From Tritonibacter scottomollicae (GTDB lineage: Bacteria; Pseudomonadota; Alphaproteobacteria; Rhodobacterales; Rhodobacteraceae), in contig NZ_PVUF01000004.1 in NCBI RefSeq assembly GCF_003003215.1, positions 124,001 to 188,000 on the forward strand: a stretch of 64,000 nt of DNA. The letters are read 5' to 3'. Below the pieces are notes generated by a model. That model saw only the letters and a program-made list of their open reading frames with translations. It searched no databases and had not been told where the DNA came from. A program made the position numbers and the translations under genes. Position 1 is the stretch's first letter. Every line of letters begins with the position of its first letter. This document shows positions 57,279 to 64,000 of this stretch, piece by piece.

Positions 57279-59660
57279 ATGACGTTTGTCGTGCAAGGTG
57301 AGATCCTGATGGACGGCTCCGACGCAAAGTCGGAGCTTCAACGCCTGCGGTCCGAAAACGCGAAGCTGGTGGCCTCCACGGACAAGGTCAACCAATCCAC
57401 AACCCGCTGGGGGCGTGCAATGTCGGGCGTGCGATCCCGCGTGTCTGCATTGCGCTCCAATACGGCCAGTTGGGTCGCCGGGTTGCGCAATGTTGACCAA
57501 TCGCAGGCGCTTGCCGCCGGGAGCGCCGCAAACCTCACAGCGCAGTTCAACGACATCGGCGTGATGATGGCAGCGGGCCAGGACCCGATGCAGCTTGCGA
57601 TCCAGCAGGGCACCCAGATCACCCAGGTGTTTGGCAACCGGGGCGCGGCTGCGGCCTTGGGGGCCACCCGCCAAGCCGTTCTTAACATGATCTCGCCGCT
57701 GAACCTGATCACCATTGGCTCAATCGCGGCGGGGGCGGCGTTGGTGAACTGGCTCTCCAGCGCGGGCGAAGAGGCCGAGAGTTTTGAAGATCGTTTGAAG
57801 GCCATGAGTGATGCCGTCAGCACCTTCGGTGACCGTCAGGAAGACGCCTTTCAAAGCGCCGCCGATATGATCAAGAAATTTGGTTCGGCGTCGCCTGAAT
57901 TGCGTGCAATCCTTGGCGACCTCGCCTTGATGTCGAAGCTTGAAGCAAAGGAAGAGCTGGACGAAATCTCTGAGAGTGTTCGTGATCTGGTGCTGGATCT
58001 TTCCTTCTTGGATGACCGCACGTCGCGGTCGGCCGCGCAGGATTTTCTGGGCCTGAGTTCTATCAGCAGTAAAGCCCGTGAACTGGGCGCGATCTTCGCT
58101 TACAATCTGGAAATCTTGAGCAAGTCGGAAGACCCGGTCACGAAGCTGCGGGCGGCGCTCGATGTCCGCGATATGCTTCTTGAGGCGGGCGGCGGTATTG
58201 AAAACCTCAACGCTCAGCAGCGGGAGTTTTACCAAGGGCTAGCCCAGTTGATCCAGCAACTGGAGCTTTTCGGCGCTCGGATCCGCCAGCCATGGGAAGA
58301 TCTGCGTGAGACCGGCAGCGACTTGTGGTCGTCGCTGGCGGCAAACGCGCAAGACTACCTCGGCAACCGGCTGGAGATCGACGCGGCTGCCAGATCCACG
58401 ATCCAGCAACTTCAGCTGGAAGCCGAAATCAATGAGGCAATCCGGGTCAGCGGCGAAGGCAGCGTTGAAGTCGCGGAACTGCGTCTGCAGGCCGAACGCG
58501 AGTTGCACCAGGAACGCGTGAACGAGCTGGAAATCACCGAAACCCTGAAGGCCGAAATGATGGCGTCCTGGGACGCTGCAAACGGCGTCGCCTCGGTCGA
58601 TATGGCCGGGAATATCTCGCTGGCGGCGGATCAGGCGCAACGACTGAAGGAACAGCTCCACGCGGCACGCGGTGCGCGCATCATGGCGCGCGTGAGGGAA
58701 AACCCGGATTTTAGCGACCCGCGTGGCGAAAGCCCCGGAGCGGGCAACTCCGACTATGTCTATCACGATCAGGGGCTACCGCCTGTGCGGATGCCGCCAA
58801 ACCCACGCAAGTCACGTTCTGGTGGCGGTGCGGCGGCCACCAACCGCGAGCGCAAGGCGATTGAAGAGTTGCTGCGCCGCGAGGCCGAGCGCCTCGAAGT
58901 CCTGCGCGAGACCGATCCTGTTCAGCAGGAGATGATCCGCCACCGCGAGGCCATGAAATCCGCCACGGACGCCGAGCGCGAAGCCCTGGAGAAGATCGTC
59001 CGCGAGCGTGTCGAGGAACAGCAGGTTATCGAGGCGACGCAACAGGCGGGCGCGTTTCTCGGCGACACGATGGGCGATGTGCTGACGGCGCTGCAGGCGC
59101 AGGGCGATGATGCGGCCGCCGCCTGGGACCGGGTCAAAGCCTCCATTGCCGCTGCGATCCTTGAGGCCGCGCTGCTGGGCGACGGGCCGCTCGCCGGGGT
59201 GTTTGGCACCGCTGATGGCGGCGGGCTTCTGGGCAGCCTGTTCGGGGTGCAGAAGAAGGCTGACGGCGGGATCATCACGGGGCAGGGCGGTGACCGCAGT
59301 GACAAGGAAATTGCCCTGGTCAGCCCCGGCGAATTCTTCGTGAACGCCAAAGCGACGCGCAAGCACCGCCACCTTTTGGAAGCCATCAACGCGGGTGCGT
59401 TGCTGCCCGGTATGGCACCGGCCTTTGCCAACGGCGGGGCCTTTGCCGCGCCGCCCTTGCCAAGCGCGCCGGGTGGTTCGCTGGGCGCTGAAACCGGCGG
59501 CGGCGTGTCGCGAGTGCTGATCCAGCCGAGTCCGCTGTTCAAGGCGGTGGTCGAGCAGCAATCACGCGATACCGCCATCGAGGTGACCGAGACTTACGAC
59601 CGGGAACACTCACGATCCACCTTTGACCGCAATGTAAATGACCCTTGGAGTGTTGGCTGA
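57279..59660 (+). CDS. tail tape measure protein
   Basis: A 793-residue protein that sets tail length. N-terminal coiled part (SDAKSELQRLRSENAKLVASTDKVNQSTTRWGRAM), a phage tape-measure core (NLTAQFNDIGVMMAAGQDPMQLAIQQGTQITQVFG), a hydrophobic segment (LNLITIGSIAAGAALVNWL, about 146-164), long helices and a C-terminal Gly-rich domain (GDTMGDVLTALQAQGDDAAAAWDRV, GGIITGQGGDRSDKEIALVSPGEFFVNAKATRKHR). Assuming about 0.15 nm per residue the tail would be near 120 nm. The stop overlaps the next ATG. Confidence 0.92.
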   Translation: MTFVVQGEILMDGSDAKSELQRLRSENAKLVASTDKVNQSTTRWGRAMSGVRSRVSALRSNTASWVAGLRNVDQSQALAAGSAANLTAQFNDIGVMMAAGQDPMQLAIQQGTQITQVFGNRGAAAALGATRQAVLNMISPLNLITIGSIAAGAALVNWLSSAGEEAESFEDRLKAMSDAVSTFGDRQEDAFQSAADMIKKFGSASPELRAILGDLALMSKLEAKEELDEISESVRDLVLDLSFLDDRTSRSAAQDFLGLSSISSKARELGAIFAYNLEILSKSEDPVTKLRAALDVRDMLLEAGGGIENLNAQQREFYQGLAQLIQQLELFGARIRQPWEDLRETGSDLWSSLAANAQDYLGNRLEIDAAARSTIQQLQLEAEINEAIRVSGEGSVEVAELRLQAERELHQERVNELEITETLKAEMMASWDAANGVASVDMAGNISLAADQAQRLKEQLHAARGARIMARVRENPDFSDPRGESPGAGNSDYVYHDQGLPPVRMPPNPRKSRSGGGAAATNRERKAIEELLRREAERLEVLRETDPVQQEMIRHREAMKSATDAEREALEKIVRERVEEQQVIEATQQAGAFLGDTMGDVLTALQAQGDDAAAAWDRVKASIAAAILEAALLGDGPLAGVFGTADGGGLLGSLFGVQKKADGGIITGQGGDRSDKEIALVSPGEFFVNAKATRKHRHLLEAINAGALLPGMAPAFANGGAFAAPPLPSAPGGSLGAETGGGVSRVLIQPSPLFKAVVEQQSRDTAIEVTETYDREHSRSTFDRNVNDPWSVG

Positions 59661-60310
59661 TGCCGTTGTCCTGGCCTCTTACCGTCGATCAGTTTTTCGC
59701 GGGCCTTCCGATTCAGAAGATCAGTTGCCGCCTTGGCCGCTCGGAAACCACGTCCGAGACCGGCGGCGGTGAAATCATCAGCCATGGCATGGGCACCCGG
59801 CTTTGGCGGGGGCGCGTTGTCCTGGACAAGGACACCCACGCCTATTGGGCGGCGGTGGAGGCCAAGTTGGCGCTTTTGGAGCAACCGGGGGCAAGCCTGC
59901 TGCTTTGGGACACGCGGATGCGTGGCACGATCCTCGACCCGGATCTTGCGCTCCTGGGCGCATCGGCCCCGGTGATCGGCGACCTCGCGGCCAATAACCG
60001 CGAGCTGGGACTTTCGGGCCTGCCTGCGGGCTATGAGATCTCGGCCGGGGACCTGCTGGGCTTCACCTACGGGGCCAACCCAACCCGCTATGCCTACCAC
60101 CGCGTGGTGGTCGGAAGCTCCGCCGATGGCAGCGGCGTCGCCAGCAACATCGAGGTGATCCCCTACATCCGCCCCGGCGCGCAGACCGGCGCGGCCGTCA
60201 CCCTTGGGGTGCCGGTGCTGAAGGCCCGGATCGCAACCGCAGAATACGGAGAGAGCCGGGCCAGCCTGAGCGAGGGCGGCTCCTTCGAGTGGGTTCAGAC
60301 GCTGAGGTGA
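59660..60310 (+). CDS. distal tail-like protein
   Basis: A 216-residue beta-rich protein directly after the tape measure: PLSWPLTVDQFFAGLPIQKISCRLGRSETTSETGGGEIISHGMGTRLWRGRVVLDKD, WAAVEAKLALLEQPGASLLLWDTR and LLGFTYGANPTRYAYHRVVVG. It takes the place of the lambda M/distal-tail proteins in GTA-like siphoviral tails. ATG 59660 overlaps the previous stop; an upstream ATG at 59645 is less likely. Confidence 0.75.
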   Translation: MPLSWPLTVDQFFAGLPIQKISCRLGRSETTSETGGGEIISHGMGTRLWRGRVVLDKDTHAYWAAVEAKLALLEQPGASLLLWDTRMRGTILDPDLALLGASAPVIGDLAANNRELGLSGLPAGYEISAGDLLGFTYGANPTRYAYHRVVVGSSADGSGVASNIEVIPYIRPGAQTGAAVTLGVPVLKARIATAEYGESRASLSEGGSFEWVQTLR

Positions 60311-60312
60311 CC

Positions 60313-60903
60313 ATGCAGTATGACGCAACAACGCAATCCCAGCTTGAGGAACGGCGCGGCACCGATGCGCGGGTTCTGCTGTGGATCGAGGCCAAGAACC
60401 GCGCCACCGGCTTGCCGGAGGTCATTGGCTTTTGGTCGGGTGACGACCACCAGGAGTTCCTGATCGACGGTGAGCTGCGCACCTATTTCGGCGCGGGTCA
60501 GGTGATCGACGTGCCGCCGATCATTGTCGAGCCGGGGTTCCAGGTGCGCAATTACCGGGTCAAACTGCCGCCCTTCACCGAGGAGGTGAAGACGCTTCTG
60601 CAGGCCTATGAGCCGCGCCTGGCGCGCGTGCAAATCCATTCCTGCCCGCTCGACATCGACACCGGCGCGCCACTTGGCACGCCGCAGCGCCGGTTCAAAG
60701 GCTTCCTCAATCAGGCCCCGGAAGAGCGCAAACGCAAAGGGGTCAGCTTCACCGAGCTGGTGATGGTGTCGAATGCCCGCATGCTGACCTTTGGCCTGCC
60801 GTTGAAGCGGTCCAGCGCCGAGCTGCAGCGCCGCAACCCGGATGATCGGGGCCGGGAATACATCGACACCACCGGCCAATGGACCGTGCCATGGGGGGGC
60901 TGA
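60313..60903 (+). CDS. tail-tip component (DUF2163-position protein)
   Basis: A 196-residue protein: TDARVLLWIEAKNRATGLPEVIGFWSGDDHQEFLIDGELRTYFGAGQVIDVPPIIVEPGFQVRNYRVKLP, RLARVQIHSCPLDIDTGAPLGTPQRRFKGFLNQ and SFTELVMVSNARMLTFGLPLKRSSAELQRRN. This is the arrangement of the lambda L/GTA gp13-like tail-tip proteins (DUF2163-type), where a C-terminal motif may bind metal. GAGGTG precedes ATG 60313; its stop overlaps the next start. Confidence 0.72.
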   Translation: MQYDATTQSQLEERRGTDARVLLWIEAKNRATGLPEVIGFWSGDDHQEFLIDGELRTYFGAGQVIDVPPIIVEPGFQVRNYRVKLPPFTEEVKTLLQAYEPRLARVQIHSCPLDIDTGAPLGTPQRRFKGFLNQAPEERKRKGVSFTELVMVSNARMLTFGLPLKRSSAELQRRNPDDRGREYIDTTGQWTVPWGG

Positions 60904-61304
60904 TGCAGGATCGCGGCGAGCTGTTGTTGACCTATCTACGTGGCGTGCGCCTTCGGTGGTCCGGGTTTCGTCCTGGGCGGGTGGACTGCGCGAACTTCGC
61001 GGGCGGGTGGCACAAGCTGCTGACCGGCCAGGACGTGCGCGCCCAGCTCGGCGTGCAATACAGCTCGCTGGAAGAGGGCAAGCGGGTGTTGAGGGACAAC
61101 GGCTATGCGGACCTCGCAGCCCTTGCCGCCAGCGTGATGCCGGAGCTGCAGCCCGCAGACGCGGCCCTGGGCGACATTGTCGCCTTACGCGAAAATGACG
61201 AGCTGGCGCTTGGCATCATCGGCGGGCCGCAGATCCATGTTCTGACACTGCAGGGCCTGAGCGTTGTTAGCCGCTGCAAAGCCGAGCGGGTGTTCCGCCC
61301 ATGA
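60903..61304 (+). CDS. NlpC/P60-like tail peptidase (DUF6950-type)
   Basis: A 133-residue protein with the short NlpC/P60-like signature FRPGRVDCANFAGGWHKLLTG (Cys29) and a C-terminal DIVALRENDELALGIIGGPQIHVLTLQGLSVV with a His. This matches the DUF6950 family found before the tail-tip gene in Mu-like and GTA-like tails. It may cut peptidoglycan or the tape measure during DNA entry. Confidence 0.8.
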   Translation: MQDRGELLLTYLRGVRLRWSGFRPGRVDCANFAGGWHKLLTGQDVRAQLGVQYSSLEEGKRVLRDNGYADLAALAASVMPELQPADAALGDIVALRENDELALGIIGGPQIHVLTLQGLSVVSRCKAERVFRP

Positions 61305-64000
61305 CCCGCTTTCTTCTGATCCTCGCGCTGGCGCTCTGGGCGGGACCGGCTGCTGCTGACCCGATCAGCACGATTGCGGCGGCAATAACGACGTTCTTTG
61401 GCGGTGGTGCCGCCTTTGCAGCGGCAACTGCTGCCGTCCTGCGGTCGCTGGTCAAAGCCGGGATTTCCCTCTTGGTGGCGAAGATCCAGCAGCGCAAGCA
61501 AAAGACGCCGGGCATTCAGTCCAGCCACACCACAAGCGGCGGCACCGAGCCGCAGGCGACGGTCTTGGGGCGGTTCACCACGCGCGGCCATCTCGTCTAT
61601 CAAAACAGCTATGATGAGAACAACAAGTGGCTGACTCATGTGGTCGAACTGGGCGATGTGCCGGGCGCGTCCCTGCGCCGCCTGATCATCGACGGGGCCT
61701 TTCAGGATCTGCCCGACACGTTGGTGAATGGCCAGTCCTACCCGATCACCAACAAGCAGAAAGACGGCAGTATCTACGGCTACCTGTGGTTCTATGACGG
61801 CAGGCAGACGGCGGCATCGCCGTATCTCACCGGCATTTATGGCGGTGCGGGGCGGCCTTGGACGCCTGATCACATTCTGACCGGCACCTGCTACGCGATC
61901 CTGGCCTTTCATCGCTCCAATGAAGTGTTTCCCAACGGCGTGCCGAACTATGCCTTCGAGCTGGACGGGCCGCCGCTCTATGACCCGCGCCAGGACAGCA
62001 CGGCGGACGGTTCTGGCCCGCAGCGCTTTGGCGATCCCGGCACCTGGGCACAGACCGCCAACCCCATGGTTATCGCCTATAACGTCCTGCGCGGGATCAC
62101 CCTGCCAGACGGTCGGATCTGGGGCGGCGGGTTTGACGCCGAGGATCTGCCCTTTGCCGATTGGTCGGATGCGATGGACGCTTGCGATCTGGGCATCGGG
62201 GCGGAGACCCGTCCGCAGTTCACAGCCGGGTTTGAAGTCAAGTTTGAAGAGCCACCGGCTGACTTCCTGCAGGAGCTGTTCGCCTCGGCGAATGCGCAAA
62301 TTGTCGAGATGGGCGGCTATTGGTTCCCCATGGTCGGCAGTGCGTCGGCGGTGTCTGCGCAGGTGGGCGATGATGACCTGCTGGTGACTGAGCAATGGCA
62401 GCATGACCCTTTTCCCGGCCTTGAAAACACCTTCAATGCGGTGACCACGACCTACACCAGCCCCGCCTCGCTGTGGGAGGCCTCGACGCTGGAGAGCATC
62501 GTGAAGGAGGATTGGGTCGCCGAGGACGGGCGACAGAAGCTCTTCGAGCTGCGCTTGCCGATGGTCTATGCCCCGGAGCAGGCCCGCCAGCTTGCCAATG
62601 CGCTGCTGCTGGAAAACCGCCGGTTTCGGTCACACCGCCTGCCGCTGCCCGGTGAGTTCGCGCGTCTGCGCCCGCTGCAGAACATTGCCCTGTCGCTGGC
62701 AGACTATGGCTATGAGCAGAAGGTGTTCCGCATCATCGAGGCGGCCTATGACCTTCAAACGCTGAACGTCTCGCTGTCGCTTCGCGAAACCGATCCCAGT
62801 GACTTTGACCCGGATCCGGGGCTTGAGCTGCCGGAGACCCCGCATCCGGTTGGACCGATCGCGCCCACCGACGCCGGTGTCGTCGGCTTTGCGGTGGCGG
62901 GCGAGACGGTGAAGAACGACAGCGGCGCGGCGTTTGCCCCGGCGATCCGCATCGTCTGGGACGGGCGTCTGTCGGACACCTGCGAGGGGCTGACGTTCCA
63001 GGTGCGTCTGCAGGGGCAGACCGACGAGGACACGATCAGCACGACGAATGTGGCCAGCGGCACCTATCGCCACCAGCCGGTGCAACCGGCGTCGGAGTAT
63101 GAGGTCCGGGCCAAGGCCATTGCGTCCAGACGGGCCACCGCGTGGAGCGTCTGGCTGCCGGTCAGCACCCCGGATGTGAGGATCTCGCCCGCGCTTTTGG
63201 ACGATGCCGTCTGGGAGGCCATCAGCACAGACGCGGCCAGCGTGGCCTCTGCCCTTGATGCGGAGCTGACGGCCGAGGTGATCGCGCCGATTGCTCGCGA
63301 TCTGGAGCTGCGCACCGTCGAGCAGCGCACCGTTGCGGAGGCGGTGGGGATCATCGGCGAGCAGGTGGTCTGGGCGATCAGTCGCCTGTCGGACGTGGAC
63401 GGGCGGCTGTCTGATGCGGGCATCGTGCAGGACCCGGAAACCGGCACCGTTCGGATCTATGCGCTGGAGCATGAGGCCGAGCGGATCAGCGAGACGGAAA
63501 TCCGCCTCAACGCGGCGGAGGCGTCCCTGTCGCTCTCCGCCACTGAGGCTTGGGTCAATGAGCAGATCTCGCTCGCGGTTCTCGACCCGTCGCAGATCCC
63601 GCTGGTCGATGACCTACAGATGCAGGTCAACCAGGTGCGGGTGGATCTGGACGCCGCCGAGGCGGAGCTGGCGCTGTCGGCGTCGCAAACCGAAGTGGAC
63701 GGCATGTCCGCGCGGCTGTCCACGGCAGAGGCGGATCTGGACGCGGCAGAGGCGGCGATTGCTTTGAAGGCCGAGCAGTCGCAATATGAGGATCTGCAGG
63801 GCCGCGTGCAAACCGCAGAGGTGCAGATCGACGCGCTCGACGGGGCGCAGATCACGCAGACCGTCGCGGACACCCGGCACCTTCTGAACAGTGATGATGC
63901 GGCGGCGGTCCAGACGCTTGCCAACCTGCTGCACGCCCATGAGGCGGGCGAGCGTGTGCAGCAGGACATCGCCTATGCGACACAGGATCTGCGGGCACGG
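61301..64000 (+). CDS. tail-tip/host-specificity protein (J-like), 3' end outside window
   Basis: The frame is open from ATG 61301 (overlapping the previous stop) to the window edge, 900 codons. It starts with a signal-peptide-like stretch MTRFLLILALALWAGPAAAD, then a Gly/Ala-rich part, the J-type core (ATVLGRFTTRGHLVYQNSYDENNKWLTHVVELGDVPGASLRRLIIDG, FEEPPADFLQELFASANAQIVEMGGYWFPMVG, LVTEQWQHDPFPGLENTFNAVTTTYTSP), a fibronectin-like segment (VRLQGQTDEDTISTTNVASGTY, YEVRAKAIASRRATAWSVW) and a long coiled coil from about 720. It should form the tip and bind the host. Confidence 0.88.
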   Translation, partial: MTRFLLILALALWAGPAAADPISTIAAAITTFFGGGAAFAAATAAVLRSLVKAGISLLVAKIQQRKQKTPGIQSSHTTSGGTEPQATVLGRFTTRGHLVYQNSYDENNKWLTHVVELGDVPGASLRRLIIDGAFQDLPDTLVNGQSYPITNKQKDGSIYGYLWFYDGRQTAASPYLTGIYGGAGRPWTPDHILTGTCYAILAFHRSNEVFPNGVPNYAFELDGPPLYDPRQDSTADGSGPQRFGDPGTWAQTANPMVIAYNVLRGITLPDGRIWGGGFDAEDLPFADWSDAMDACDLGIGAETRPQFTAGFEVKFEEPPADFLQELFASANAQIVEMGGYWFPMVGSASAVSAQVGDDDLLVTEQWQHDPFPGLENTFNAVTTTYTSPASLWEASTLESIVKEDWVAEDGRQKLFELRLPMVYAPEQARQLANALLLENRRFRSHRLPLPGEFARLRPLQNIALSLADYGYEQKVFRIIEAAYDLQTLNVSLSLRETDPSDFDPDPGLELPETPHPVGPIAPTDAGVVGFAVAGETVKNDSGAAFAPAIRIVWDGRLSDTCEGLTFQVRLQGQTDEDTISTTNVASGTYRHQPVQPASEYEVRAKAIASRRATAWSVWLPVSTPDVRISPALLDDAVWEAISTDAASVASALDAELTAEVIAPIARDLELRTVEQRTVAEAVGIIGEQVVWAISRLSDVDGRLSDAGIVQDPETGTVRIYALEHEAERISETEIRLNAAEASLSLSATEAWVNEQISLAVLDPSQIPLVDDLQMQVNQVRVDLDAAEAELALSASQTEVDGMSARLSTAEADLDAAEAAIALKAEQSQYEDLQGRVQTAEVQIDALDGAQITQTVADTRHLLNSDDAAAVQTLANLLHAHEAGERVQQDIAYATQDLRAR

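Larger units (their letters stand above)
27166..64000 (+). mobile_element. Mu-like transposable prophage, right part outside the window
   Basis: It holds a repressor, MuA and MuB homologues, GemA, Mor, lysis genes, a Mu-type head module (gp27-gp37 order) and a siphovirus-type tail module. With the left end at 27166 and the right arm sized like the remnant (about 3-4 kb more), the full length would be near 40 kb, as in Mu. If the cargo at 27.2-33.8 kb is not phage-borne, the left end would lie near 33.8 kb instead. Confidence 0.75.

Overview
The window reads as a chromosome segment of a GC-rich alphaproteobacterium of the Rhodobacteraceae (Roseobacter group). The supporting signs are a dispersed his gene cluster, a 1146-residue pyruvate carboxylase, a DUF1127 gene followed by four CCUCCUCCC stem-loops (the CcaF1/CcsR arrangement known from Rhodobacter sphaeroides) and Rhodobacter-type Mu-like phage genes. 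All names come from motifs, length and gene order; no database search was run.

Positions 1-24214 are host core genome. hisE, hisF, hisA, hisH and hisB are all on the minus strand but are separated by unrelated genes (DUF302, DUF2867, DUF2147, WGR, peroxiredoxin, AraC, TetR and DUF2306 genes). Next come a lone AsnC-type effector domain, a class III aminotransferase, three tandem tRNA-Gly(GCC) genes each with its own terminator, an outer-membrane beta-barrel, pyruvate carboxylase, two BLUF-like proteins around an FMN-dependent alpha-hydroxy-acid oxidase, a PcrA/UvrD helicase, the DUF1127-sRNA operon and an Mrp-type Fe-S carrier ATPase.

Positions 24215-27163 look like the right arm of a deleted Mu-like prophage: the 3' end of a tail-tip gene, a frameshifted tail fibre, two small tail-region genes, a Com-like zinc finger and an overlapping C5 cytosine methyltransferase standing where Mu has mom. 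At 27103-27194 lies a 29-bp inverted repeat (26/29 matches) that I interpret as the right end of this remnant facing the left end of a second Mu-like prophage.

From 27166 to the window edge I infer one roughly 40-kb transposable prophage, incomplete here. Its left part holds lower-GC cargo: a SEFIR-domain protein and, on the opposite strand, a small membrane protein, a KAP-type P-loop NTPase and a membrane/coiled-coil protein. These look like defence or exclusion genes. Then follow an S24 repressor with a palindromic operator, an early operon (ParB-like, MuA, MuB, DUF3164, GemA, Mor), an endolysin/holin module, a Mu-type head module (gp27 to gp37 order) and a siphovirus-type tail module ending in a tail-tip protein cut by the window edge. 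Late genes are tightly overlapped. The exceptions are a possible pseudoknotted RNA before gene G, an opposite-strand membrane-protein gene between G and I, and a triple hairpin after the capsid block. Translational devices visible in the sequence include a nested in-frame scaffold start inside the protease gene and a GGGAAAC -1 frameshift site with a 9-bp stem in the tail chaperone gene.
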